The notes: a model not told the origin generated them from the letters alone. A DNA stretch of 64,000 nucleotides from Arthrobacter woluwensis (GCF_900105345.1 NZ_FNSN01000004.1:62001-126000), one strand, 5' to 3'; positions 26,780-35,140 are shown, numbered from the stretch's first letter. Made by a program: numbers and translations.

Positions 26780-28237
26780 ATGACTTCATCCAGTACCGGA
26801 CTGCGGCGAGGCCTCAACGCCCGCCACATCCGCTTCATCGCCCTCGGTTCCGCGATCGGCACCGGCCTGTTCTACGGATCCTCAGCAGCGATCCAGGCCG
26901 CCGGCCCGGCCGTCCTCTTCGCCTATCTGGTAGGCGGCGCCGTCGTCTTCATGGTGATGCGCGCCCTCGGCGAGATGGCGGTCCGGCACCCCGTGGCCGG
27001 CTCGTTCGGCCAGTACGCCTCCCGGTACCTCGGCCCCTACTCCGGCTTCCTGACCGGGTGGACCTACGTCTTCGAGATGTTCGTGGTCGCCCTGGCCGAC
27101 GTCACGGCCTTCGGGGTGTACATGGGCTTCTGGTTCCCGAACGTCGAACGGTGGGTGTGGATCCTGTCGGCCGTGTTCATCATCGCGGCGGTCAACCTGG
27201 TGAGCGTCAAGGTGTTCGGTGAGCTGGAGTTCTGGTTCTCGATCATCAAGATCACGGCCATCATCGCCATGATCGTGGGCGGCATCGCCATCATCGTCTT
27301 CGGCCTGAACAACCAGCACGAGAACGCGGCCGGCCTGCACAATCTCTGGGACCAGGGCGGCTTGACCCCCAACGGCCTCTGGGGCCTGCTCAGCTCGTTC
27401 ACCATCGTCATGTTCGCCTTCGGCGGCACCGAGGTCATCGGCATCACGGCCGGTGAGGCCCAGGACCCGAAGAAGGTCATCCCCAAGGCCATCAACTCGG
27501 TGCCCGTGCGCATCCTCTTCTTCTACATCCTGACGCTCGGGATCATCATGACCCTCCAGCCTTGGAACACCATCAACGGCGAGGCGAGCCCCTTCGTCTC
27601 CATCTTCAGTTCGCTGGGACTGACCGGCGCGGCGCACGTGCTCAACGCCGTCGTCATCACGTCCGCCCTGTCCGCCATCAACGCGGACATCTTCGGCGCG
27701 GGCCGCATGCTGCACGGCCTGGCGCAGCAGGGCCAGGCCCCCAAGGCCTTCATGAAGACCAGCAAGAGCGGGGTGCCGTTCCTGACGGTCCTCGCGATGG
27801 TCGCGTCGCTCCTGCTGGGCGTTCTGCTGAACATCTGGTTCCACGACCAGATCTTCTTCCTGATCGCCGCCCTGGCCACGTTCGCCACCGTGGTGGTGTG
27901 GCTTGTCATCCTCCTCTCCCACGTCCGGATGAAGGCGGAGATCAAGCGGGACGGCATGCTCCCGTCCGAGTTCCCGGTGCCCCTGTGGCCGACGGGCAGC
28001 TACCTGGCCATCGGTTTCATCGTGTTCGTGATCGTGATGATCGGAGTGCTGCCGGACTCCCGGCCGGCGCTCCTGATCGGCGCCCTGTGGATCGCGATCC
28101 TGACCGCGGTGTACTTCCTCTTCCTCAAGGGCTCCGGCCGCACCCGGATCGAACTGGTCGATGAGACCGGCTTGCTCCCGGTCGTCGATCCCGCCGGGGA
28201 CACGACCACTCCGGTCCCGGTGCACAACGCACCCTGA
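26780..28237 (+). CDS. APC-superfamily amino acid permease
   Basis: Twelve-segment proton-coupled amino acid permease, 485 residues, of the amino acid transporter (AAT) branch. Diagnostic parts are the N-terminal [41 protein letters not shown] and, later, [19 protein letters not shown]. This pattern matches bacterial permeases for proline, histidine, GABA or aromatic amino acids; the specificity cannot be settled. I chose the ATG at 26780 with AAAGGAG about 9 nt upstream over a GTG two codons earlier that would sit only 3 nt from it. It is monocistronic with a terminator downstream. Confidence 0.9.
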   Translation: MTSSSTGLRRGLNARHIRFIALGSAIGTGLFYGSSAAIQAAGPAVLFAYLVGGAVVFMVMRALGEMAVRHPVAGSFGQYASRYLGPYSGFLTGWTYVFEMFVVALADVTAFGVYMGFWFPNVERWVWILSAVFIIAAVNLVSVKVFGELEFWFSIIKITAIIAMIVGGIAIIVFGLNNQHENAAGLHNLWDQGGLTPNGLWGLLSSFTIVMFAFGGTEVIGITAGEAQDPKKVIPKAINSVPVRILFFYILTLGIIMTLQPWNTINGEASPFVSIFSSLGLTGAAHVLNAVVITSALSAINADIFGAGRMLHGLAQQGQAPKAFMKTSKSGVPFLTVLAMVASLLLGVLLNIWFHDQIFFLIAALATFATVVVWLVILLSHVRMKAEIKRDGMLPSEFPVPLWPTGSYLAIGFIVFVIVMIGVLPDSRPALLIGALWIAILTAVYFLFLKGSGRTRIELVDETGLLPVVDPAGDTTTPVPVHNAP

Positions 28238-28261
28238 CGGACCCCGGCCTTCCGCCATCAG

Positions 28262-28304
28262 CGCCGAAGCCCTCCCGCGCGATCCGCACGGGAGGGCTTC
28301 GGCG
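28262..28304 (+). terminator. terminator of the amino acid permease gene
   Basis: A 16-bp perfect stem (28262-28277 and 28289-28304) with an 11-nt loop. Confidence 0.78.
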
Positions 28305-28350
28305 TCGCGCCCCTCTTCTCCTGAGGCGCGGTCCGTGATGCCATGGACCC

Positions 28351-28971
28351 ATGACCTTCACCACAGCCCACATGTCCGTGTCCCTGGACGGCTTCGTCGC
28401 CGGCCCGGATCAGAGTCTGGAGAACCCGCTCGGCAAGGGCGGTCCCCTGCTGCATCGCTGGCACATCGGACCGGAAGAGGAACGCCACGAGGTCGACGCC
28501 GACTGGACCGCCCGCCTGCTCCGTCCCCGGGGCGCCTACGTGATGGGCCGGAACATGTTCGGCCCCGTGCGCGGGTCCTGGGCCACGATGCCGGACTGGC
28601 GCGGCTGGTGGGGCGAGGAGCCGCCGTATCACGCGCCCGTGTTCGTCCTGACCCATCACGAGCACGACCCGATCGAGATGGAGGGCGGCACCACCTTCCA
28701 CTTCGTCACGGAAGGTTTCGCCCGCGCCCTGGAGCTCGCCCGGGAAGCCGGCGACGGCGACGTCGACATCGCGGGTGGCGCTTCGGCCGTGCGGCAGGCG
28801 CTCGAGGCCGGAGAGCTGGACGAACTCACGCTGGACATCGCGCCCGTGGTGCTCGGCGCGGGTGAGTCGATCTTCCCGGCGGACTCCTCCGGCTACCGCC
28901 TGGAGATCGTCGAGACGGCCGGTTCACCCGTCAGCACCCACGTCCGGTACCGGGTGGTGCGTCAGGCCTGA
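28351..28971 (+). CDS. dihydrofolate reductase family protein (RibD C-terminal-like)
   Basis: A 206-residue member of the RibD C-terminal/DHFR-like reductase family, related to Bacillus YwjB. Recognisable parts are the N-terminal MSVSLDGFVAGPDQS, the central GAYVMGRNMFG, the cofactor-binding VDIAGGASAVRQAL and the C-terminal LDEL-TLDIAPVVLGAGESIF. These proteins bind NADPH but rarely are true folate enzymes; the substrate is unknown. No clear ribosome-binding site; the spacing to a TGCCAT hexamer (6 nt before the ATG) would allow a leaderless mRNA. Confidence 0.85.
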   Translation: MTFTTAHMSVSLDGFVAGPDQSLENPLGKGGPLLHRWHIGPEEERHEVDADWTARLLRPRGAYVMGRNMFGPVRGSWATMPDWRGWWGEEPPYHAPVFVLTHHEHDPIEMEGGTTFHFVTEGFARALELAREAGDGDVDIAGGASAVRQALEAGELDELTLDIAPVVLGAGESIFPADSSGYRLEIVETAGSPVSTHVRYRVVRQA

Positions 28972-29048
28972 TCCTCACCGCCGGCCCGCGCCCTGAACAG
29001 CCACCCGCCCGACGATCCGTCAGGGCGTCGTCACAGCGTGGCGGGCCG

Positions 29049-29426
29049 CTACAGCGTGGCGGCCTCGGCGTCGTCGTAGGCGTCCCGGGCGGCGAGGATC
29101 TGCCCCGCATGGGCTTCGGCCCAGATGCGGACGGCGTCCAGCGGCCCCAGCAGGCCCTCCCCGAGAGGCGTGAGACGGTACTCGACCCGGACGGGCACCT
29201 CGGCGAAGACCTCACGGTCCACCAAGCCGTCACGCTCCAGGGCGCGGAGGGACTGGGTCAGGACTTTGGGGCTGACTCCGTCCACGACCTGCCGGATCTC
29301 CCCGAAACGACGCGCTCCGCCCTTGAGGGCCTGGAAGATGAGCGGGGTCCACTTGTCCCCGATGCGCTGCAGGACCAGGCGCGAGGGGCAGTTCTGGTCC
29401 ATGACGTCGAAGGGCAAAGTATCCAT
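29049..29426 (-). CDS. HxlR-family transcriptional regulator
   Basis: A 125-residue winged-helix regulator. The HxlR core is clear: CPSRLVLQRIGDKWTPLIFQAL, RRFGEIRQVVDGVSPKVLTQSLRALERDGLV, and EYRLTPLGEGL. Cys13 sits at the position of the redox-sensing cysteine of HypR/QorR-type regulators of quinone or disulfide stress. It is divergent from the NAD(P)-binding oxidoreductase gene 29516-30124, the normal target arrangement for this family. TATAGT stands exactly 6 nt before the ATG, so it is leaderless. The last codons are repeated imperfectly just downstream (CAGCGTGGCGG at about 29034 and 29053). Confidence 0.9.
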   Translation of the reverse strand: MDTLPFDVMDQNCPSRLVLQRIGDKWTPLIFQALKGGARRFGEIRQVVDGVSPKVLTQSLRALERDGLVDREVFAEVPVRVEYRLTPLGEGLLGPLDAVRIWAEAHAGQILAARDAYDDAEAATL

Positions 29427-29432
29427 GAGGTA

Positions 29433-29438
29433 ACTATA
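29433..29438 (-). promoter_or_regulatory. -10 element for a leaderless transcript (HxlR gene)
   Basis: TATAGT on the minus strand followed by 6 nt and the ATG at 29426. TTGGAA (29463 to 29458) is a possible -35 at 19 bp. Confidence 0.65.
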
Positions 29439-29443
29439 TGACG

Positions 29444-29473
29444 TTGAAGTACTTGCTTTCCAATGGATACTGT
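29444..29473 (+). promoter_or_regulatory. promoter of the oxidoreductase gene, with candidate HxlR operator
   Basis: TTGAAG at 29444-29449 and TACTGT at 29468-29473 with an 18-bp spacer. The spacer and -10 lie within AGTA-N16-TACT, an imperfect dyad that covers both divergent promoters and is the likely HxlR binding site. Confidence 0.6.
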
Positions 29474-29515
29474 TGATTCATCAAGCAGCACGACAGCTAC
29501 AGAAATGAGGACATC

Positions 29516-30124
29516 ATGAAGATCGCCGTCTACGGTGCCACCGGAATGGTCGGAAGCCAGATCGTCAACGAGGCTCTCAGCCGCGGCCACGAGGTCACCG
29601 CCGTGACCCGCCAGGGCGTCGACGTCGAGGGCACGACCGCCGTCGCCGCCGAGTTCAGCGACACCGCGACCCTGGAGCGCCTCGCCCAGGAGAACGACGT
29701 CGTCGTCATCTCCATCCCCACCCCGCGCAATGGCGACTCCCACGAGCCCATCCTGCAGGCGCACCGCGATCTCATCGCCGCCCAGCCGGACGCCCGCGTG
29801 TACGTGGTCGGTGGCGCCGGTTCCCTCATGGCCGACGTGACCACCCGCCTGGTCGACGCCATGGGCTTCCCGGAGGCGTACCGCGCCGAGGCCCAGAGCT
29901 TCACCACCATCCTCGGCCTGTACGAAGCCGCGCCGGAGGGTCTGGACTGGACCATGCAGTCCCCCGCCCCCGAGATCGCCCCGGGCGAGCGCACCGGCAA
30001 GTACCACGTGGAGCGCGATTCCATCGCCGGCCCGTTCATCTCCACCCAGGACTTCGCCGTCGCCGCTCTCGACGAGATCGAGAACCCGCAGTTCCGCCGT
30101 GCGCGTTTCAACGCCGCCAACTGA
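29516..30124 (+). CDS. NAD(P)-binding oxidoreductase (atypical SDR, NmrA-like)
   Basis: A 202-residue Rossmann-fold protein of the NAD(P)H-binding family. It begins MKIAVYGATGMVGSQI with the GxxGxxG nucleotide motif, has VVVISIPTPRNGD and YVVGGAGSL, and ends with DFAVAALDEIENPQFRR. It lacks the Tyr-x3-Lys catalytic pair of classical SDRs, as is usual in this atypical group. Members are often induced by quinone or electrophile stress under a divergent HxlR regulator, which is exactly the arrangement here. GAGGACATC before the ATG gives a weak ribosome-binding site. It ends at a long hairpin repeat. Confidence 0.85.
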   Translation: MKIAVYGATGMVGSQIVNEALSRGHEVTAVTRQGVDVEGTTAVAAEFSDTATLERLAQENDVVVISIPTPRNGDSHEPILQAHRDLIAAQPDARVYVVGGAGSLMADVTTRLVDAMGFPEAYRAEAQSFTTILGLYEAAPEGLDWTMQSPAPEIAPGERTGKYHVERDSIAGPFISTQDFAVAALDEIENPQFRRARFNAAN

Positions 30125-30137
30125 GTCCACACCCCTC

Positions 30138-30200
30138 CCGCGAGGGAACAGCTGAGGCCCTTTCCCACCCCGGGAAGGGGCCTCAGCTGTTCCCTCGCGG
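30138..30200. repeat. long inverted repeat, family A copy 1 (also bidirectional terminator)
   Basis: 22-bp perfect arms (30138-30159 and 30179-30200) starting CCGCGAGGGAACAGCT, extended inward by 7 more pairs with one G-U. It separates convergent genes and overlaps the last codons of the minus-strand gene. The same 16-nt arm end recurs at 30958-31020. Confidence 0.88.
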
Positions 30201-30383
30201 AGCATGCAGCACGTGGGGCAGGACGAAACGCCCGTCCACCCGCTCGATCCTCCACGAGCCGCAGTCCTCGCACCGCTCGTAGAGGACCACCCCCTCGGAC
30301 GTGGAGTGCCGGGACCGGATGGCCCAGAGATGGTCGGGGGTCTCGGCCTGCACGGCCGGCTGAAGCGCTGTTCTGGTGTCCAT
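30183..30383 (-). CDS. small zinc-ribbon-like hypothetical protein
   Basis: A 66-residue protein (MDTRTALQPAVQ...) with a CxxC pair in YERCEDCGSW and no other metal ligands apart from nearby histidines. Unknown function. The C-terminal PRGNS and the stop codon are encoded by the right arm of the 30138-30200 inverted repeat. It is divergent from the CGNR regulator gene with only 25 bp between the starts; CAGGCT lies 6 nt upstream of the ATG, so both genes may be leaderless from overlapping promoters. Coding status is supported by spacing and motif but is not certain. Confidence 0.55.
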   Translation of the reverse strand: MDTRTALQPAVQAETPDHLWAIRSRHSTSEGVVLYERCEDCGSWRIERVDGRFVLPHVLHAPRGNS

Positions 30384-30396
30384 GAACCCAGCCTGA

Positions 30397-30402
30397 TGTA
30401 AT
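30397..30402 (+). promoter_or_regulatory. -10 element for a leaderless transcript (CGNR gene)
   Basis: TGTAAT followed by 6 nt and the ATG at 30409. Confidence 0.5.
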
Positions 30403-30408
30403 GGCCTT

Positions 30409-30942
30409 ATGCATCTCAACCCTTACGGGGAGTATGCCGTCCTCCTGGCCGCCTCCCTCGCCAACGACTGGCCGGCCGACCGCGACGGCATCGTGTCCCG
30501 CACGCGCGACTTCGGCATGACGATGGATTTCCCCGAGGAGCCCGGGGACCACGCCCGGCTCAGGGTCGCCCTCGATGAGTGGCTCGACGTGGTGGACACG
30601 GCCGACGGACCGTCGCGGGCGCGCCTCCTCAACCGGATCATGGCGGACGAAGCGGCGTACCCCCATCTCACGGACCACGACGGCGAGGGGTGGCATCTCC
30701 ACTACCGCGACGACGACAAGGGCCTCCCGAGCACCCTGAGAGCCGTCTTCGCGGTCGGCACCGCCCTGCACCTGACGACGCGCGGCATGCACCGGCTGTC
30801 CCGGTGCGCCGCCGGGACGGACGTCGACGGCGAGTGCCGGAACGTCGTCGTCGACGTCTCACGCAACGGCACGCAGAAGTACTGCTCGGTGCGCTGCGCG
30901 AACCGCGCCGCCGTCCGTCGGCACCGCGCCGCCCGCCGCTGA
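30409..30942 (+). CDS. CGNR zinc-finger domain protein (ABATE-like regulator)
   Basis: A 177-residue protein of the CGNR zinc-finger family, presumed DNA-binding. The N-terminal stress-sensing ABATE-like half begins HLNPYGEYAVLLAASLAN. The C-terminal zinc finger has RLSRCAAG...CRNVVVDVSRNGTQKYC followed by SVRCANRAAVRRHR, giving the four metal-ligand cysteines and a basic tail. Targets are unknown. It is bracketed by two related long inverted repeats. Confidence 0.88.
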   Translation: MHLNPYGEYAVLLAASLANDWPADRDGIVSRTRDFGMTMDFPEEPGDHARLRVALDEWLDVVDTADGPSRARLLNRIMADEAAYPHLTDHDGEGWHLHYRDDDKGLPSTLRAVFAVGTALHLTTRGMHRLSRCAAGTDVDGECRNVVVDVSRNGTQKYCSVRCANRAAVRRHRAARR

Positions 30943-30957
30943 ACCCGCCCACCAGCG

Positions 30958-31020
30958 CCGCGAGGGAACAGCTCGTGCCCGCAAAGAGTCATCTTGCGGG
31001 CACGAGCTGTTCCCTCGCGG
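30958..31020. repeat. long inverted repeat, family A copy 2 (also bidirectional terminator)
   Basis: 27-bp perfect arms (30958-30984 and 30994-31020) with a 9-nt loop, between the convergent CGNR and poxB genes. The outer 16 nt, CCGCGAGGGAACAGCT, are identical to the arms of the repeat at 30138-30200, while the inner stem and loop differ. Confidence 0.9.
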
Positions 31021-31039
31021 GGACGCCGGGCGGCCGGAC

Positions 31040-32764
31040 CTAGAAGAGCTGCCGCCAGTTGGTCCGGGCCAGATCCAGCAGCTCATCGCCGCGGCCCGAC
31101 ATGACCGTGCGCAGGGCGTACAGCGCGAAACCCTTCGCCTGTTCCAGCGACACCGACGGCGGCACGGACAGTTCCTGCCGCGCGGTGACGACGTCGATCA
31201 GGGCCGGGCCGTCATAGGCGAGAGCCTCCTGCACGGCGCCTTCCAGGTCCTCCGCGTTCTCCACGCGGATGCCCTTGATGCCCAGCGCCTCGGCCACGGC
31301 CGCGAAGTTCGGGTTGGAGAGCCCGGTACCGAAGTTCACGAAGCCCGCGGCCTTCATCTCCAGCTCCACGAAGTTCAGCGAGGAGTTGTTGAAGACCACC
31401 AGCTTGACCGGGAGCTTGTTCTGCGTGAGCGTGATGAGCTCGCCCATCAGCATGGTCAGGCCGCCGTCGCCCGCGAGCGCGACCACCTGACGCTCCGGCT
31501 CCAGGGCGGCGGCGCCGATCCCGTGAACCAGGGCGTTGGCCATGCTGCCGTGGTTGAACGAGCCGATCAGGCGCCGCTTCCCGTTCATCGTCAGATACCG
31601 CGCGGCCCACACGACCGGCGAGCCGACATCCGCGGTGAACACGGCGTCGTCGGCCGCAAGACGGTCCACGACCCGCGCCACGTACTGCGGGTGCAGCGGC
31701 TGGCCCTTCCGGGTGGGGCTCGCGAGTTCGTCGAGCTTCGCCCGGGTCTTCACGTAGTGCTTCCGCGCCGAGTCCAGGTGCGAACGGTCCGTCTTGCGCT
31801 CCAGCAGGGGCAGCAGCGCCTGGGCCGTGTCCTTGGCCGTGCCCACCAGGCCGAGGTCCAGACGGGTCCGGCGGCCGAGTTGTTCACCCCGCACGTCGAC
31901 CTGGATCACCTTGGCGTGATCCGGATAGAACTGCTGGTACGGGAAGTCGGTGCCCAGCATGAGCAGGGCGTCGCAGTCCTCCATGGCGCGGTAGCCGGAG
32001 GCGAAGCCGAGGAGACCGGTCATCCCGACGTCGAAGGGGTTGTCGTATTCGATGAACTCCTTGCCGCGCAGCGCGTGCACGATCGGAGCTCCGAGGGCGT
32101 CCGCCAGCGCCACGACCTGCTCGTGGGCGCCCCGGACACCGGCGCCGGCAAGGATGGTGACCTTGGACGCGGAGTTCAGGATTCCTGCGGCCTCCCGCAG
32201 TTCCGGCTCGGACGGGACGATCCGCGGCTCGGTCTTCCGGATGATCGAGACGGCCTCGCTCGCCGCCTGCGCCAGCGCGACGTCACCCGAGATGACGACC
32301 ACCGCGACGCCCCGCTTCTCGATGGCGGTCCGCATCGCGATGTCCAGGATGCGCGGCATCTGCGAAGGATCGGTGACCTGCTCCGCGTAGACGCTGCACT
32401 CCCGGAAGACCTCCTGCGGGTGCGTCTCCTGGAAGTAGTTGGAGCCGATCTCGCTGGTGGGGATGTGAGCCGCGATCGCCAGGACCGGGACGCGCGACCG
32501 GTTGGCGTCGTAGAGACCGTTGATGAGGTGCAGATTGCCGGGGCCGCAGGAGCCGGCACACACGGCGAGTTCGCCGGTGAGCGCCGCCTCGGCCGCCGCC
32601 GCGAAAGCCGCGGCCTCCTCGTGCCGGACGTGCACCCACTCGATCGAGGGCGTCTCACGGAGCGCGTCGGTGAAGCCGTTCAGAGAGTCACCGGGGATGC
32701 CGTAGACGCGGTGGACGCCGTTGGCGGCAAGGGTGTCGACAATGTTCTTTGCGATGGTTGCCAT
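31040..32764 (-). CDS. poxB: pyruvate dehydrogenase (quinone) / pyruvate oxidase
   Basis: Peripheral-membrane ThDP- and FAD-dependent enzyme converting pyruvate to acetate and CO2 with electrons passed to quinone. 574 residues in three domains: N-terminal Pyr domain with HEE (Glu49/Glu50, the ThDP-activating Glu) and CAGSCGPGNLHLINGLYD; central FAD domain around ILAGAGVRGAHEQV; C-terminal PP domain with GDGGLTMLMGELITL...VVFNNSSLNFVE (ThDP motif). The C-terminal segment, the membrane-activation region in E. coli PoxB, is present (SGRGDELLDLARTNWRQ). TAGGGT lies 7 nt before the ATG without a ribosome-binding site, suggesting a leaderless mRNA. Confidence 0.93.
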   Translation of the reverse strand: MATIAKNIVDTLAANGVHRVYGIPGDSLNGFTDALRETPSIEWVHVRHEEAAAFAAAAEAALTGELAVCAGSCGPGNLHLINGLYDANRSRVPVLAIAAHIPTSEIGSNYFQETHPQEVFRECSVYAEQVTDPSQMPRILDIAMRTAIEKRGVAVVVISGDVALAQAASEAVSIIRKTEPRIVPSEPELREAAGILNSASKVTILAGAGVRGAHEQVVALADALGAPIVHALRGKEFIEYDNPFDVGMTGLLGFASGYRAMEDCDALLMLGTDFPYQQFYPDHAKVIQVDVRGEQLGRRTRLDLGLVGTAKDTAQALLPLLERKTDRSHLDSARKHYVKTRAKLDELASPTRKGQPLHPQYVARVVDRLAADDAVFTADVGSPVVWAARYLTMNGKRRLIGSFNHGSMANALVHGIGAAALEPERQVVALAGDGGLTMLMGELITLTQNKLPVKLVVFNNSSLNFVELEMKAAGFVNFGTGLSNPNFAAVAEALGIKGIRVENAEDLEGAVQEALAYDGPALIDVVTARQELSVPPSVSLEQAKGFALYALRTVMSGRGDELLDLARTNWRQLF

Positions 32765-32771
32765 GCTTCCG

Positions 32772-32777
32772 ACCCTA
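32772..32777 (-). promoter_or_regulatory. -10 element for a leaderless transcript (poxB)
   Basis: TAGGGT on the minus strand, 7 nt before the ATG at 32764. Confidence 0.5.
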
Positions 32778-32942
32778 CGGCCCGGTCACGTCCCGCGGAA
32801 CCCCGGCCGTGCGACTCGTTCCTCACAGTTCCCTGTGACGCGCTGGACACCGCGCTCCGCCGCGCGGCTGGGCGCACGACGACGACGGCCCGGCCCGGGT
32901 GTGCCGGGGAACCGATGCGCGGGTGCAGGGCCGGCCTCCGGG

Positions 32943-33998
32943 TCACCCCTGCCCGGCGGGCTCCGGAGTCCGGTCGCCACCGCGAGGCGGGACTTCGGCG
33001 ATCCCGGCCGGGGCTGAAGCCAGCACCGGGTCCGGGCCCGGGGAGGCCACGGCGCCGGCCGTCGTCGTCACGGCCGGCGTCGTCGCGGGCGCCATCGCGG
33101 CCGTCGGCACCACATCACCCGCTGAACGGCCCCGCCGCGCCAGGAGCGCCCCACTTGACTGCGAGACGGCCACGCCGGCGAGCAGCACCGCGCCGCCCAC
33201 CAAGTCCCAGACGCCGGGGATCTCGCCGAAGGCGAGCCAGCCGGCCAGCATGGCGACCGGCGGGACCAGGAGCGTGAAGGGCGCCACTTGAGCCGCGGGG
33301 TACTTCTGCAGCAGTCCGTTCCAGACCGTGAACGCCAGGAGGGTCGAGACCAGGACCGTGAACGCCGTGCTCGCCCAGGCCACCGGGCCCATCGTGGCGA
33401 GCGCCCGGACCGGGGCGGCGGGGCCGTCCAGGACCATGGACAGCGCGAACAGCGGGACCGGGACCACCGCCGCGGACCACACGACCAGGGAGAACGGCTT
33501 GGCACCCCGGGCCGAACGGGACACCACATTGCCGAGACCCCAGGACAGACCGCCCGCGAGCCCGAGCAGCAGAGGCAGCACATCCGCGGAAGCACCCCGG
33601 CCCAGCACCACGATCCCCAGGCCCAGCACCCCTGCGGCGATCCCCAGCAGCTGCACCCGGCCGGGCCGTTCCCCGAGGAGCAGCGCGGCGAGCAGGACGG
33701 TGAAGAGGACCTGGCTCTGCAGGATGAGCGGGGCCAGGCCCGAGGGCAGCCCCAGGTGCATCGCCAGGTAGATGAAGCCGAGATGCCCCGCGCTCATGAA
33801 CAGCCCCACGCCCACCACGGTCCACCACGGGACCCGCGGCCGCGGGACGAAGAGCATCAAGGGGAACGCCACCAGGGCGAAGCGGAGCGCGGCGAAGGTC
33901 AGGGGCGGGACATCGCGGAGGCCCGCTTCGATGGCGACGAAGTTGACGCCCCAGATCAGCGCGACGAGCAGGGCCAGCAGGACATGACGGGTTTTCAC
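32943..33998 (-). CDS. EamA-family drug/metabolite exporter
   Basis: Ten-segment DMT-superfamily transporter with two EamA repeats, 351 residues from the chosen start. The first begins RHVLLALLVALIWGVNFVA, and the first half ends with LLGERPGRVQLLGIAAGV; the second half has WGLGNVVSR and LLVPPVAMLAGWLAFGE, the usual repeat ends. The C-terminal 50 residues are a hydrophilic Pro/Ala/Thr-rich tail. These carriers export amino acids or metabolites. Start uncertain: the GTG at 33998 puts the first membrane helix at the N-terminus as in relatives; a GTG at 34031 adds 11 residues. It is divergent from the LysR gene, its probable regulator. Confidence 0.88.
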   Translation of the reverse strand: MKTRHVLLALLVALIWGVNFVAIEAGLRDVPPLTFAALRFALVAFPLMLFVPRPRVPWWTVVGVGLFMSAGHLGFIYLAMHLGLPSGLAPLILQSQVLFTVLLAALLLGERPGRVQLLGIAAGVLGLGIVVLGRGASADVLPLLLGLAGGLSWGLGNVVSRSARGAKPFSLVVWSAAVVPVPLFALSMVLDGPAAPVRALATMGPVAWASTAFTVLVSTLLAFTVWNGLLQKYPAAQVAPFTLLVPPVAMLAGWLAFGEIPGVWDLVGGAVLLAGVAVSQSSGALLARRGRSAGDVVPTAAMAPATTPAVTTTAGAVASPGPDPVLASAPAGIAEVPPRGGDRTPEPAGQG

Positions 33999-34043
33999 CT
34001 CTTCATCGTGTCGCGGGCGAGCCTTTAGCACCAGCGTTGATTC

Positions 34044-34064
34044 CTACCGCAGATTCGGTAGCAT
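34044..34064. promoter_or_regulatory. LysR operator and -10 element of the LysR gene
   Basis: Inverted repeat CTACCG-N6-CGGTAG (34044-34061) overlaps TAGCAT (34059-34064), which lies 6 nt before the LysR ATG. This is consistent with autoregulation and control of the divergent EamA gene. Confidence 0.6.
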
Positions 34065-34070
34065 TTCTGC

Positions 34071-34976
34071 ATGATCGATCTCCAGGCGCTGCAAGCGCTC
34101 GTCGCGGTCCACCGGACCGGCAGCGTGGCCGCCGCGGCCACCGAACTCGGCTTCACTCCGTCCGCAGTCTCCCAGCAGATCAAGAAGCTTGAACGCCACT
34201 CGAAAGCCGCGCTCTTGGAGCGCCATGGCCGCGGGGTGCTCCTGACCGAACGCGGCCGGGCCCTCGTCGAGCACGGTGGCCGGATCCTCTCCGAGCTCGA
34301 GGAGATGGAGTCGATCCTCACCGCCGGCGAGCAGCCGAAGGGCACGTTCACGGTCGCCAGCTTCTCCACCGCGGCCCGAGGGCTGCTGGTCAGCGTCGCG
34401 GCCCGACTGGCCGAGGAGGCCCCGGAGATGCGTCTGGAGATCGTCGCCGTGGATCCGGCCGAGGCGGTCGGCAAGGTGGCCCACGGGGACGTCGACCTCG
34501 CGGTCGTCCACGACTGGAACTCCGTGGCCTTGGAGATCCCCGGGAACGTCGTGCTGGAGCCGCTCTGCAACGACGTCGCGGACATCATGCTGCCCTCCAC
34601 CCACCGGCTGGCCGCCCTCGACGCCGTTCCCCGCGCCGCCCTGCTGCAGGAGACCTGGTGTTCGCAACCGCGCGGGGCGATCTGCCATGAGGCACTGCTG
34701 CGGCTCCTGGCGAGCGAAGGAGCCACCCCGCGCATCGCCTTCATCGACCCGGACTTCGCGACGCATCTGGAGTTCGTGGCACAGGGCCTCGCGCTCGCCT
34801 TCGTGCCGCGCCTGGGCCGGGGCGCCCTGCCCGCCGGGGTCGTGGCCAGACCCCTCGCCGGAGAACAGGCCCACCGTTCCGTCTCGGCGGCGTACCGGCA
34901 GACCATGTCCGCGAGCCCGGGGGTTCAGCTCCTCGTCCGGCTCCTGCATGAAGCGGCGGACGCCGCCTGGCCCTGA
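34071..34976 (+). CDS. LysR-family regulator, ArgP/IciA-like
   Basis: A 301-residue LysR-type regulator: N-terminal winged helix (DLQALQALVAVHRTGSVAAAA, then SAVSQQIKKLE) and C-terminal periplasmic-binding-like effector domain (from about residue 90). It is transcribed divergently from the EamA exporter gene across a short intergenic region with an inverted repeat, the classic layout in which LysR senses an amino acid or metabolite and switches on its exporter. The mRNA is probably leaderless (TAGCAT at 6 nt). The effector is not predictable. Confidence 0.92.
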   Translation: MIDLQALQALVAVHRTGSVAAAATELGFTPSAVSQQIKKLERHSKAALLERHGRGVLLTERGRALVEHGGRILSELEEMESILTAGEQPKGTFTVASFSTAARGLLVSVAARLAEEAPEMRLEIVAVDPAEAVGKVAHGDVDLAVVHDWNSVALEIPGNVVLEPLCNDVADIMLPSTHRLAALDAVPRAALLQETWCSQPRGAICHEALLRLLASEGATPRIAFIDPDFATHLEFVAQGLALAFVPRLGRGALPAGVVARPLAGEQAHRSVSAAYRQTMSASPGVQLLVRLLHEAADAAWP

Positions 34977-35038
34977 GCACGACGGCCCGGGCGGACAGCC
35001 CGCCGCGCGCCCCGGCGAGCGAGCCGCCGTCGTCGCCG

Positions 35039-35109
35039 CTGACCTCGCTGCGGGACGTCTCACCTCGCTGCCGCGCGCAGCGGACTCAGCCCGGGAACAG
35101 CGAGGTCAG
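35039..35109. repeat. intergenic inverted repeat
   Basis: 12-bp perfect arms CTGACCTCGCTG/CAGCGAGGTCAG (35039-35050 and 35098-35109), with an inner palindrome CGCTGC-CGCGC-GCAGCG and a further copy of CACCTCGCTG in the loop. The rest of the intergenic stretch 34977-35140 shows no gene. Confidence 0.7.
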
Positions 35110-35140
35110 TGAACCACCGCCCGGATTCCACACCCCGGAA

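Noticed and set aside
28985-29065. Direct repeat CAGCGTGGCGG near the HxlR stop codon
   Set aside because: Two imperfect 11-bp copies next to each other can arise by a small slippage event; too short to call an element.
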